Source: Auanema rhodensis
Lineage: Eukaryota > Nematoda > Chromadorea > Rhabditida > Rhabditidae
Direction: 5' to 3'
Length of the DNA: 64,000 bases
Assembly: GCA_964057225.1 (NCBI GenBank)
Contig: OZ059895.1
Coordinates: 9,114,001 to 9,178,000 of the forward strand
The notes below the pieces were generated by a model. The model saw nothing but the letters and a program-made list of their open reading frames with translations, ran no database searches and was not told the DNA's origin. Position numbers and translations under genes: made by a program. This document shows positions 25,101 to 37,589 of the stretch, piece by piece (positions within the stretch are counted from its first letter, which is position 1; every line of letters starts with the position of its first letter).

Positions 25101-28100
25101 TGTACCAACGGGCAATGGCTTCCTGCCATAGGTACATGCACGTTAGGAAATAGTTTGAGTGATGCGAACTACTTAAGAAACTCAAAATTTGTAGATTTAG
25201 GCACAGGTTTTATCAGTACTGGCAATGCTGGAGGTACATGTACAGACCTTATGACACCATTGAATGGAGTTGTTACATATACTCCTCTATCGTGTTTGTT
25301 ATTTTTTTTTGTGTTTTCAAACAGATTACCAGAAGATTACAGCTGTTGGTTTGCGTTCATCCGGAACAGTAGCCACCCTCTCATGTAATATGGGCTATAC
25401 AGTGTCTGGTTCTTTGTCTGCTAGCTGTTCAAATGGGGTATGGTCACCTATGGCTTTAGGATCTTGTATATCATCAGGTGTTACTTGATTGAATAAAATG
25501 TTTTATAATATACGTAAATATAGGAAGTGGAACTGGAAATGGGGTATTTCCTTCTTTAGATTGTGCAACACCTACTGTTACAAATGGAATTTTATCATTT
25601 AGCTTATCTGGATCAAACAATGTTGGTTATAATAATATAAATTAACTTAATTATATGTTTAGCTTGATAAACCATCTGGAACAATAGCTACTATATCTTG
25701 TAATCTTGGATTTGAATTACAAGGTTTTCCAACATCAACATGTCAAAATGGACTATGGTCACCGCCAATTCCAACATGTGGAACCACAACCGGTGTTAAC
25801 ATAGGACCTGGTAATTTGAAAAATAATAAATTTGTAAAACATTTTAAATTTAATTTTCAGGAGCTCAAATGAACCAATGCTCAGCACTTTTACCTCCATT
25901 AGGTGGAAGTGTAAATTATTCCACTGGAAATATATTTGGACCATTTGCAACAGGTACAACAGCCTATTTATCCTGTACTCATCAAGAAGATATAAGTGGT
26001 AATTTAAAATTAAATAATTATATTTAAAATAAAAATAATAATTTATAAAGGAGCATCATCAGCAGTATGTCAGTCTGGTCAATGGGTTCCACCAAATCTT
26101 GGAACATGTTCAATGGGTACATTTGAATAAATATATCTTTTAATTAATATATTTTTAAATATTCAGGATTACAATGTGGTGGAATGATATTACCATTAAA
26201 TGGAGTTATTAATTATTCTGCTGGAAATGCTTTTGGACCTTTCAGAGCTGGTACTGTTGCCACATTAACATGTAGCAATGGAGCTGCACCAACTGGTTTG
26301 ATATCACGAACTTCCGTATAATTCAAAACTTATGTTTAGGAAGTCAGAGTGCTGTTTGTACAAATGGACAATGGGAACCAACAATGTTAGGATCATGCTT
26401 TTCAAATTCCCTTCCAAGTAGAAGAAAAATAAATCTTCTAAATCAATTTTGATTTGATATTTCAGATGGAAATCAATGTACTACCGGATTTACGGTTAAT
26501 GGAGGTTCAGTATCTTATTCATCTATAATAGCTACACCTCCATTTGTAAGTGGTACTATAGCTACTGTGACATGCTTAAATGGGAATAATGTAATTGGAA
26601 GTCAAACATCAACTTGTCAAAATGGAATTTGGAATCCAGCCATATTGGGAACTTGTACAGATGGTGGAGGAACAAGTATAATCTCACTTATATTTACTAA
26701 TTAAACTGAAACATTCACCTTGTAGTTGGTGCACAGTGCATGGGAGGAGTTTCTGGTCCAATGGGATCGACTATCACATATTCTAATGGAGGCATATTTG
26801 GCCCTTTTCCCGGTGGAACAACAGCAACATCAACTTGTTCAAGTTTTGGAGGATTAGATCCTAATTCTGTTGTTGGAATAAGTATGTTTCTAGCCGTCAA
26901 GATGCCAAAGGAATAATGTTTCTCTTACTTAGGTACGGCAACCTGTTTAAATGGAGTCTGGAATCCATCAACATTAACCGGTTGCCAACAAGGCGGTGGA
27001 ACAGGTTGAAATAATATTTAGTTTATAACCTGATACATTGATTATTAACAGGTCAATGCTTAAACATTCCTCCTCCATTTATGGGATCTATTAGTTACAC
27101 CACACAACCTACTGGAATTCCATCAACATATACTGATGGAACAGTTGCAACTTTAACATGCTCAACATTTGTTCAGGGTTAATATCATTAGAAGAATTTA
27201 TATTATTATAAATTAATTTAAGGAAGTTCAACAGCTCGTTGCATATCTGGTACGTGGACACCAACTCTTGGCGTTTGTAATGGATCTGACAACAACAACT
27301 CAGCTCAATGCGCAACTCCACCAATGACACCATTCGGAGCAACTCTTGCATATTCCAATCAAGTTACAATAGGGCCATGGACAAGCGGTACTTGAAGAAA
27401 AATTAATTATAAAGAGTATTTAATAAAATATATTGATAGGAACAACAGTTACAATGACATGTCCATTAGGACAATTCCCTCAAGGACCAAGTATGAGCGT
27501 TTGTGAAGGTGGTATTTGGAATCCTCCTTTAGCAACATCATGTTCAACAACCTCTATAAGTGGAAATGGTTAGTTCACTTCCTACTCCTTACTACTCGTG
27601 GTATCAAGAGAATGTTGTTATTGAATTTATTTGAATCATCATATTGTTATATATATATATATAGAAATATATACATAATATACATGAATTAATGTTTTTT
27701 TCTATGATTTAAGTATAACTTTTTGATTTCTTTTTGGTTCTTTTCTATCAAAGATGACGGTCAAGCAACTTACTATCTATCTATTTGCTTCTTTCTACTT
27801 CTTTTTTCCCTTTCTTTCTAAACACTGCACTAATATGATTTCTGTTTCATTTTTCTATTGCTTGACCGTCCTCTACCTATAGGCTGTCTTCCAATAGCTT
27901 CTCTTCTGTCTCCAATTACAAACGGACAAGTAGTTTACATTCCTAATCCAACCGAGCGTGTTGCGATCGGAACTGTGGCCAGTCTCGTTTGTGATCCGTC
28001 TCATCAGGTTTCCGGTGGCTCGAAAATAACTTGCACATCTATGGGATGGAGTCCGTCAACACTTGGTCAATGTTTATCACAAGGCTTGTGCTTTCCCTTT

Positions 28101-29800
28101 ACCGTTTTTTAGATTAGTCATGTGATAAAAGAATGGAATTATATTTATTTTCTGCTTTGATCTAACTTGACATGACTGAATAACTTTATGAATTTCTTTA
28201 ATTTGCTTGTTAAGTTCAAATCTTTAGGAACGGGTAATGGAGCTACTTGTACTGCATTGCTAGCTCCTGCAAATGGCTTACTAACATATTCTCAAGGAGG
28301 TACATTTGGTCCGTATCCAACTGTACGCAAAGATTTTCTTGATAATAGTGATTAATATTCAAAATACAGGGTACAACCGCTCAGGTTACATGTAATATTG
28401 GCTACAATATTAATGGTGCTAGCTTATCAGCATGTCAAAATGGTCAATGGATTCCCTTTCAAATAGGTCAATGTATTGCTTCAGGTCATTCGTTTTCCCA
28501 TAAAAGCATCTCATCTATTTTTACAATTTCAGATGGAGGTGGAACAGCTGGAATACAATGTCCAGCAGGTCTCCCTGCCGTACCATTCGGTACATTGGTT
28601 TATTCCAATGTAATTGAATTTAGATTTCAAACTTATCATTTGAAAATACTTGCAGGGTATGCCTATTGGGCCATATAGTGCAGGAACTGAAATAACATTA
28701 ACTTGTTCACCTAATTATAATCCATCAGGTAAAAATATGAAAAAACATAGAGTAGATAATCTGATCTGTTCTAGGTTCAACCAGATCTATTTGCTCTAAT
28801 GGAGTATGGACTCCATCATTATTGGGTTCATGTATTCCTTCAACAGGAACTCTGATTCAATGTCAAGCCATACCTTTCATTTGGTCAGGATCGGTAAATA
28901 ACTATGTGAGTATGTAATTAATTTTTTTTGCGAAAGGTTTCTTATACCCCATCTGGACTACCACCCTACAATGAAGGAACTGTTGCAACTTTGAACTGTA
29001 ATATTGGATCTATACCTTCCGGAATATCATCAGTAACATGTCAAGGAGGTAGCTGGACTCCATTCCCAGGTAAAATCTTCATTTTATTTTTGGTTAAGTT
29101 ACTAAAATTTAATCGTAGGTCTTGGTAGTTGTACTACAACACTAGCACGCTCTCCCCCGAAGTTATCACGAGCCCCAGCTCCAGCTGGTCAAGAAGAAGA
29201 AGATATACCAAAGAGCGAGAATGAAGTGGCAGACAATGGAATACGTGGCTGTCCCGGACCCTTAGCTCCACCATTCGGCGAAGTTTGAACTTCACATTAA
29301 ACCTGGTTTCGAAACGGCATATATTCAGATAACTTTCTCAAGAATTAGTAGTCGAACTGGCACCTTTGCTGCTGGAACAACAGCAGCTCTTCGTTGTGTG
29401 ATTGGATATTCTATCGAAGGAGCTTCATTTTCCACTTGTCAGCGAGGCATGTTCAGGCCTATGCTGGGAAAATGCTCTAATGGTCAAGTTGATCCTCTAC
29501 CTGGTGCTTGTCTACCGTTAGCGCATCCCGAACAAGGAAAGGTATAACATCTCCAAAATGATTTTTTGAAGTAATTCACTCGCTGTTCAGATTACATATA
29601 TACAGTCATCACGTAGTGTTCAGTTGGAAATAGGTTCAACAGCTCTCCTCAAATGTACTGATCCGTTACGAGCTGTGACAGGAACAGCAGCATTAACTTG
29701 TACTGCATCAGGATGGGAACCTGCCGAAGGTTTCGGTACATGTGATGACATGAGAAATCAGATAGTAGATGTTGAAAATAGTTCAAATTCAATTAATTAG
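22118..29800 (+). CDS. Secreted multi-sushi (CCP) repeat protein, about 18 modules
   Basis: ATG 22118 opens a signal peptide (MLVWLLCIAALLPRVFTA). The first roughly 200 residues (22.2-23.1 kb) form a cysteine-containing domain I do not recognise (WVKHLTDTSLFRISDEDL... YEALKNDFYCARSIGDCGAE). The rest is a string of about 18 sushi/CCP modules. Each runs C-(NG)-Y..-GT.A.L.C..G-(G)-C.(NG).W.P..(G)-C, from 23.05 to 29.76 kb. Most modules are split by an intron at or near the middle. Many linkers are rich in Gly, Ser and Thr. There is no transmembrane segment or GPI-like tail; it ends NSSNSIN. A 21-base micro-exon between modules 3 and 4 encodes RARSKRQ. Known long CCP proteins act in complement control or, in nematodes, as extracellular scaffolds (LEV-9). 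The actual role here is unknown. Confidence 0.9.
24746..24766 (+). other. 21-base micro-exon encoding a proprotein-convertase site (RARSKRQ)
   Basis: It is bounded by TTTCAG on the left and GTATG on the right. The preceding exon ends at 24641 (CQP|GTAAAA) and the next starts at 24942 (CAG|GAACTTGC), both in phase 0. The micro-exon therefore adds exactly seven residues, and skipping it keeps the frame. R-A-R-S-K-R fits the furin/kex consensus. It falls between the third and fourth sushi modules. Confidence 0.7.
27756..27870. repeat. Perfect 13-bp inverted repeat in a sushi-gene intron
   Basis: GACGGTCAAGCAA at 27756-27768 pairs exactly with TTGCTTGACCGTC at 27858-27870. The 89 bases between are pyrimidine-rich. 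The repeat lies inside a roughly 310-base intron (about 27570-27881); its right arm ends about 11 bases before the acceptor CCTATAG. It could be a small transposon footprint or an RNA hairpin affecting splicing. Confidence 0.6.
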
Positions 29801-29828
29801 AGAGTACTACTCTTATTAATTATTTGTT

Positions 29829-29862
<34 letters not shown>

Positions 29863-30183
29863 TTGATGTTTAAAACAAATGGAAGAAGGGTAATTTCTAT
29901 TACACAACATGTTCTTCAATAATTATATTTGTACTATGGAAATATTGAATTCATATCTAAACTGTATCATGTTTTGTTTTTTTTGTGGATACAGAAAATA
30001 AATTTTTGTTTTTTTTTAAATTCGAGTTCTAATTTTTAGCTATAAAATCAATATGATTTTATATTTGGCTAAATAATATTTATAATTTACGTTTTTTCCT
30101 TGTGGCTTCTAGTTTAAAATTTGAACAGCTTGCTTCAATTAGTCATTCTACCGATCAAATAATATTATTCAACCAATAACCGT
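29801..30183. other. 3' flank of sushi gene with (TAA)n microsatellite
   Basis: It contains a (TAA/AAT)n run at 29831-29862 and an AATAAA signal at about 29997, 200 bases after the stop, that could serve as poly(A) signal. Otherwise it is AT-rich with no gene. The right end carries the promoter of the TSP1 gene. Confidence 0.6.
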
Positions 30184-31127
30184 ATGTGGACATCATCGTT
30201 TCTATCTATTTCTCTTATATTGTTTATAAATTTTAAAAGTAAGTTTAAATTATATATTATATCACATATAATATATAATATTATATATATTTATAGAAAT
30301 AAATGCCCAGGATCTTAGATATTTCAAAAAACCACAAATAATAGCCCAAAATGAAAATGTTGATTCATCAACTTCTTCCTCTTGCTCTGAAAACAGTTGG
30401 TCGGATTGGGTAGAGGTTTGAATTAGCAATTTTTATTTTAATTTTTGAATTCAAAACATCAAATAAGACTTTTTTATCAAATACAACATTGACAAGTTCT
30501 ATTTAAGTTGATGGCTTGTGATAAAGATTGTGGAGGATGTGGTAGAAGAGTCCTTCAAAGAACATGTCTATCGAAGGGAAACTGTTCATGCGAGTAAAGA
30601 GACTTACTAATGTTTTTTAACTAAATTTTTTTAAATAATAGCGGACCATCCCGTAAAGAAGAAGTTTGTAATATAAAAGTATGTGATTACCCACGTCCAG
30701 CTTGCTGTCCTCCACATAACCTTATGGTTTTAAACTCCCATTTTGTTTGTGGACCTCAAGAACAAGTAAGAATTTTAATTACAAAAGAATTGAATGTATT
30801 AAAAGCGTTGTTTAGAGTATAATTGATCAATTCTTGGAAACTGTTGATCCAAATTCAGCTCTCACTAGAATACAACAAAGGAGCAAACTGGATGTAAGAC
30901 ACGCTTTCCTAATATTTTTGTAATACATGTATTTTAGACACTAAAACCTAAATTAAATCATGATACAAATTATGATACCAGTTCTGAGGTATTATCTTTG
31001 TAAAGCATTTCTTGAGCAATGTGTCATCATGCAGATATACTCAGAAGATTACCAAATGAATTACGGAACATATGTTAGAAATTTATGGGTAAAACCTATT
31101 GTTTATTATCATGATCACAGCGCATAA
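30184..31127 (+). CDS. Small secreted protein with one thrombospondin type 1 domain
   Basis: It begins with a signal peptide (MWTSSFLSISLILFINFK) followed by a TSP1 module: CSENSWSDWVE, then ACDKDCGGCGRRVLQRTC and KEEVCNIKVC. This gives the W-x2-W, CGGCGRR and six-cysteine pattern of the fold. After it comes YPRPACCPPHNLM...FVCGP, a short Cys-rich tail, then an acidic, Tyr/Asp-rich C-terminus ending YYHDHSA. At least seven small exons are joined by short introns. The donor of the first intron is most likely AA|GTTTAA, which keeps frame. Single-TSP1 proteins of this size bind glycosaminoglycans or matrix. The specific role is unknown. It is convergent with EXOC8: the two stops are 81 bases apart. 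Confidence 0.8.
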
Positions 31128-31208
31128 ATAAAGTGAACTACTTACAATATCACAGATGCATTTTTTTAAATAAATTAAGCTTTAATTATAATTTGTAAAT
31201 GAGATCTA

Positions 31209-33903
31209 TTAAACATGTGCGACTTCTTCTTCTTCTTCTTCAACAACTTCTTCGTCGCTGTCTTTGGCATAAGGGACAAGCTTAGGAAACCGAGAAGGTA
31301 GTAGAGCAGACAAATCATCACTTCCCTCTCCCCAAAATGTGTTCTCACATAATGACATTACCTGTTATTGTGATTTGTGTAATAATCAAGAATAATTATA
31401 AAAAAAAATACCTGCGTTAAAACAAATGTAGTGGAGTAGGCATACACTGTGCTATCACTTATTCCAACAGAAAGGTGTTGAAGATACTCGAGCCAAATTT
31501 CTTTCATTAAACGTTCACATAGTGGGAATATAGGTGACCTGAAAAGGGAGTATGTATTTTATTCAGGAAAATCTTTATCTAATACTCAATAAATGGAAGA
31601 AAATCTCTAGCGAGAGCTGTAACAGCTCGGCTGAAATGAATGGTATGAGCAGAAACATTCAGGGCTGGTTTGCCCTCAGAAGCCACAGTCCAATCAACAT
31701 TTAACTGTACATCACTCAATTCTTCTACTAAACGATTAAGAGCGGATTCTGATTCTACAATTAATGGTCTCCATCTCTCTTCCTAAAAAGCAAGATTGAA
31801 ATGAAATTTTGAAAAAGAATAAATATACGTTAATACGTGAGCGTATGCCTTGTATCGTATTATTGAAATTTGATTCAAGCGCTAATTCCATGGCTGGCCC
31901 AAGAAGTCTGTAGACTTCAAACGTCAATTCCACACCCATTGCTGCGATTTCCTCCATAGTATTCATCAAAATTCGCCATGTGTGACTTAGAACAGCAATA
32001 GTGGGAGCAACTTCTAAAAACAAAGATTGTTTCAATTGTTTTCTAATTTTCTAACCAACGACATGTCGACGAACTAGTGATAATAAAACCATTAGCTCTC
32101 CGGAGCACCATTGCAACACCTAAAAAACATTTACAACCATGTTAGGAAAATTGAAACGAACCAGTGAGTAAGATTGAGGAGCATCTTCAAATTCTTTAAC
32201 AACATCATCAACATCAGAGGAATACAGTAGACATAATTGTTTTACATATGATAATGGCTCCTCAGATACAGCGATTTCACGACAAGCGTTTCTTTGTAGA
32301 GCACTGCGGCGTTTTAGATAGAGATCCAGAGCATAGGTACCTAGTATTATATAAGAAAATTGTTTGCATAAATAAAAAAAACCTCGTCCTAACTGTGTCA
32401 ACAATGTTCGAGCTTTTTTCATAGCTCTAGGCCCTCCATGAACAGCCCCTGGGCGCCTCACGTCATCACTTAGAAGTTGAATTACCTCAAATACCCATTT
32501 GACAATTTGATAATTATATATTTATTACCTGATTTTTCCTAGAGTTAAGCTGAACGTCCACGGCTGGATTTTTGGTTTTGCATTGTTTCCACTCTAATAA
32601 GATTTCAACAGCATGTTCCAAATCTCTGTGAGCGATGCAATCGTCGAGCTCAGCTGGAAGTTCTTCTAACCATGCCATCTCTTCCTCATCTTGAAAACGT
32701 AGATGGATAAAACAGTAGCACAGAGAAACATACCATGAACTTCATCTTGTTCTTCAACTTTTTCATCAATAATGGGTGACAAACTTGCTTTTTTTCTTTC
32801 CTAAATCATAAATTTACAAACTTGTACTAAAATACGAATATACCTGCACAGTTTTTCTTCTTCCTCGGATAGTCGCTTGTCTAGCCAAACTACCCTCATG
32901 AAGAAGTTCTCTTTTAGCGCGTTCCAATTCGTCCAACCATAATTTTTTAATACGAGCACTCTCACAACGATAATATCTAGAATGTTCTAACATTATACTA
33001 TCTATTTATACTCCTTACCTTTGTTCTGGAAAAATAAGTAACTTCAAAATTTGATCAACTCGAGCTGTTCGATTTTCTCGATCTTTGACATTAACAGCAG
33101 CTAAACTATTCAAAGAAAATGTGGACTCCAAACTATATTTTCCCGAGGAAATCATATTTCCAATCAGAAGACGATCCGTAAGCAAAATCAACATTGATTT
33201 ATGCACAGGTTGCATGGTTTCTCCATCCAGCAACGTCATCTCTCCGTGAAGAATGACACGATCACAAGAACGTAAATTATTTAAAATCCCCTAAACGCAT
33301 AAATGAAGAGTGACGGTGCACATAAAATACATACAGCTATACCATCCATTTTTTGCATCAAAAGTTGTATAGGATTGTTTCCACCTGTAGCTGATTGACT
33401 AGATACGGTATGTAATGAAGTCTTGTCGTCACCTGGAAACGTATAATACTTGCAGCAGAAAAAGAAAACGCTTACTGTTCATTTGAATAAGGTTTTCAAT
33501 TAATTGCTTCTGATCTAATAGAAGAGAAGAAAGCTGATATACCTCTCGTTCAAGATCTTAACATGGAAATATTTTAATAATTTAGGAAAAAACTAAACAA
33601 GAATGATAATACACTTACGGGAAATCTCTTTTGATGCATCAATAAACTGTTGGTAGTTCTCAAAAACACTATTTTTTAAAACTTCTTGAGTTGCACTACT
33701 GATTGCAGTCATTTCAGATCTCAAATTCCTCAAATCTCTAGTTTCTGCTCCGGGTTTGGTATCTTTAAGCCGTTCTCTAATATCTATAATTATGAAGCAT
33801 ATAATTAAGTTATGTAAATTACATTACATTCTGAAGGAACAAAGTTGGTGTCACAAAGAATCTCGTCATCATTCTTCCTATATTTAATAACCCGTTCTTC
33901 CAT
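31209..33903 (-). CDS. EXOC8: Exocyst complex component 8 (Exo84)
   Basis: This is a subunit of the exocyst, which tethers secretory vesicles to the plasma membrane. The N-terminal coiled coil (SSATQEVLKNSVFENYQQFI, EILEREVYQLSSLLLDQKQ, 33.75-33.48 kb) is followed by a PH domain at about 33.28-32.92 kb (VILHGEMTLLDGETMQPVHK, SMLILLTDRLLIGNM, KKLWLDELERAKREL). The helical Exo84 C-terminal bundle follows (AWLEELPAELDDCIAHRDLE, ARTLLTQLGRGTYALDLYLK, FSRAVTALARDFLPFIESP). The tail is strongly acidic (KDSDEEVVEEEEEEVAHV). Domain order and length match metazoan Exo84. Its start is 273 bases head-to-head from the PWWP gene. Confidence 0.93.
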
Positions 33904-34176
33904 TCTGATTACCTAAATTACTTAATATGAATATATCAGCTTAATCTTAAAAATTGTCTCTGCTCGCAATTCTCGCTAAGAACGCATTGCGGGCTAACTC
34001 GCGTATTGGCACATTTCGCGATCTATGTTGGCAAACAGCCAGCATCTTTTATGCTACAACCTTGATTTGTGGTTGATTATGCTAAAATATGTGATATGAA
34101 GTTTTTATTTGTTAATTCAAATATGAAATTAATAATGAAATATTTTTAGAAACCATTCTGTCGTTGTTAGTCGACA

Positions 34177-37100
34177 ATGATGAACACGGAGTCGACCAGC
34201 GAACCACGTGTTTTTCGCCCAAATGACTTGATTTGGGCAAAAATGAAAGGTTTTCCACCTTGGCCAGCAAAAGTATGAATAATCCACGGCTTAAAGACTT
34301 AAAGATATAATCATGTTCAATTCAGGTGATTTCTTCCGGGGAAGATATTCCGCCAGGTAGAATTCCTGTAATGTTTTTTGGTACAAGAGAAACGGCTTTT
34401 ATGAAACCATCGGATTTAAGTGACTATATGACTTACCGTCAACAACACGAAGTTTCACGCAAACATAAAGTTTTATTGTATTTTTTATGTTTTGTTTATT
34501 TCTAGTTTTGTAGGGGTTCAATGAAGGCATTCATGAAATTCGGGTAGCAGCTATGTTGGAAGCTCCTGATTATAAAGATCCATTATTTTTCCCAGCTGTT
34601 GATCCTGGAAAGAGTCCCTCTCCCATGTCCACACAACCTGGTCAGCGAAGATCTAGCGGAAGAATGCTTTCAGATGCTTTTCTCACTGGATATGAGAATA
34701 AAAGATCCAATAGTGCGTCTACCGTGTATGTTTCACATCTAGCAATATGAAAACTTTATATGTGCATATTTAAGCTCACGGTCTCGAGCAAGTAGTACAG
34801 CTTCTGCTCTAAAACAATTAAAAAAGGAAATATTTCGGAGGCGGCTTGACAGTGAGAGTTCAAATGGCTCTAGAAGAAATAAAATGATTAGTGGTTTTGA
34901 AAAAATCCCTAGCACAGATTTTTTTGATCAGCTTGGTGTTCGTTTATATTTTTTCGTACTTTTCATATTTCTTTTGCTCTTATTTTAGAATTTGGATGAT
35001 TTTTCTTTAATTGGCGAAGATAATCTTGGCGCTCCCGATGATGCTCGGTCTTCACGTTCTAAGAGATCACGTGGTTCATCAAAAGTGTTCGAAGATTATA
35101 TTTTGGGACTCGGGACTAGGACGAGGCATCGATCTGGTAGTATTAGCGAGGGCCGTGGTACAAGAAGCAGGTAATTGAACCCCCTTGTTTATTTTCACCA
35201 ATTATTTGAAATGTAGACTAATTTCTGGAGTGTCTGATGTTTTCGATGATCTCCTCTTCCCTCCCACAACTGGCGTTCAAGCCGCTACTGAGGAAATCAT
35301 GCATGTTCTGGATGACTTTCCTTCTGAAAGCAGCGAAGTAGCATGCAAAATATTCTTCTTTTTTTTTAATTGTCAAAAAAATTGTAGTGTCGTCCCGGAA
35401 CTCCAGAAGCTCCTGCTCCATTCCCTCGTCCCAATGAGTTTTGCAAAGATTGTGGCTGTGAATGTACGCTAGTTGGAATAAAATGGAGGTTTGTTTTAAA
35501 ATCCAAACTCAGAATTTTAAATTTTCATTAGATGTACATCTAAATACTGTTTGAAATGGAATGGCATAGCGGAACCCTATAATAGACCAAGCACATCTAT
35601 TGCTCCACCTGTTGATTATCCAATAGAAGAAAAGGAAGTTGTTCCAGTAAGAAAGCTCTTCAAGTTATATCATTAAATTGTGCTTTACAGCCTAAAGAAA
35701 CTGGAATTAACACTAATACTATTAATAGGAAAAGGCCAAAGATTCGGATTAAACATGACGTAAATTTCTTATGGTAAAAGAGATATTTTATTTTATTTTT
35801 AGAATGATTCACCGAAACGAGAAAAATCTGTGAAAGATCGAATACGGGAAGAATTTAATAGATTTGATAAGCCCGTTGCATCTGCTGTAACTAATGTTGC
35901 CAGCCCAAAGCATGATTCATCATCACCAGATAGATCCAGAAGTCCTAATAAAAAGCCTGTGGAACCTCAACCCGTAGTTGCAAAACGTGCTACAGGACGG
36001 CCAAAACAATAGTAATTTTTTCTTTTATATTTTAATTTCTTTTTTTTTGCATTGAACATTGTATTACTATTATTATTTTTCAGTAAAGTTGAAAGTACAC
36101 CGCCTATAAATCATAATGGATTGCGAAGCTGTACTTTTTGTAATGGTCAGGTCCGACCTCAAATGTGTGGAGGAAATAAACATAGGTAACCTTAAACATT
36201 TTGTCGTTTTGTATTTACAATATATGATTGAGGTGGCGATGTGTAGATAAGAAATGCCGTAAGTGGTACGGCTGGGTTAAATCTAGTGATGAGATTCCAC
36301 GAGATCTTGGAAGAAAAGGCCGTTTCAGTAATGTATTGGAGAAAGCACGACGAAGAGAAAGATTGCGATCGCAAAATTCAACGAGCTCTGCACATAGTTA
36401 GTCAAGTTTTGTTATACTTTTTTTATCTACATCGTAGTGGCAGAAGCTGCCTCTATCTCATCTGCCGGAGAAGCTGCTGCTGCAGCCGCTGGAATTGATA
36501 CAATTTCTCTTATGAGTGATGACAGGCATAGTGGCAGAATCGGCTCTATCGCTAAAGAACTCTCCGTTCGTGCAAACGATGATCAACCCGTATGTTTAAA
36601 CCGCATATTCTAATTCTATTCTGCATTCGTTTTAGAGAAAGAAAGGACGACCACCTAAGCAAACTGGTCTGAAAATTAAACTCAAGGGCAAAGATAAAAA
36701 AGATGGAAAACGGGGTAAAAATGAGGTTAATTTTTTTCTCTTAAAATCTATATATCTATACATCTTATAGAATGAACAAAGGGTAAAACGTAAATATACT
36801 AAGCGCAAAGACACCGATGTTGTCAAAGAAGAAGAAAAACCTCCCCGACGTATAATGCTTATTTTGTCCGTTTAATATATAATTGTTTTCAGCTATATCT
36901 CCTTTAACACCTCGTGAGATGCGATATAGACCATGCGCCATGGAGAAGAGAGGACGATGGTGGATAAGCGAGAAAAGAAAAATAGATGTAAGCCCGGAGA
37001 GGTAATATAACTTTTTTTTAGTTTTTTTTCAAGAAAAAATTTGTCTCAGAGATTTCCAAACTGATACTGCAGACTCAGCTGCTGCATTCAGGGTTCTTTC

Positions 37101-37351
37101 TCACGCTTTTCGAGCTGCGGCAGTGACTAGGTAATTTTTCAACTTTACCAGCTCTTACTTTTTTTTTGAATTTTAGAGCTGATGAGCCTGGGACTGTTAA
37201 TGGATCCTTAGATTTAATGATGGATTCCCTTCTAGGGTGTATGGCACCCTTATTGTCACTGCTTGGAAGACTACCAAACACAAGACCAGATCCTCAGGTG
37301 CTTCAACAACTTTGGAATGCATCCGCTGTACATTTACCTATGTTCCAATAA
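34177..37351 (+). CDS. PWWP-domain chromatin protein with twin zinc fingers, AT-hooks and HMGXB4-like C-terminus
   Basis: The N-terminal PWWP domain (NDLIWAKMKGFPPWPAKV, GRIPVMFFGTRETAFM, 34.2-34.5 kb) is a reader of methylated histone H3 and DNA. Ser/Arg-rich linkers follow. Two similar Cys-rich motifs then appear: FCKDCGCEC...WRCTSKYCLKWNGI (35.44-35.57 kb) and SCTFCNGQV...RWRCVDKKCRKWYGWV (36.13-36.28 kb). Both fit C-x2-C...WRC-x4-C-x-KW. Two AT-hook-like GRP cores (TGRPKQ near 36.0 kb, KKGRPPKQ near 36.65 kb) and basic tracts follow. The last exons (37.05-37.35 kb: SLDLMMDSLLGCMAPLLSLL) look like the C-terminal helical domain of HMGXB4-type proteins; this is a memory-based resemblance. 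It probably acts in a nuclear chromatin complex. Exact orthology is not settled. Confidence 0.8.
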
Positions 37352-37589
37352 TTTGCTAGGTCTTAATTACTCACTGTACTTTACGTTGGTTCAGATTGCT
37401 CAAACTGATCTCACTTCAATCTGAACATAATACATGTTTATAAATTGTATATGTTATTTTCCAGCCTTTTTGCTTACTAAATTATCAGTTCAATTGAGAA
37501 TAAATGCCTTAGGTTGAAACAAATTTTATCTCACTAGTCTTTCATAATTTGTCAATTTATATGTTGTTTAAAAGCTTGTTAATCTTTTT

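Noticed and set aside
24907-25185. Minus-strand 92-codon frame opposite the sushi exons
   Set aside because: Antisense shadow of a sushi exon whose plus-strand reading shows all module cysteines.
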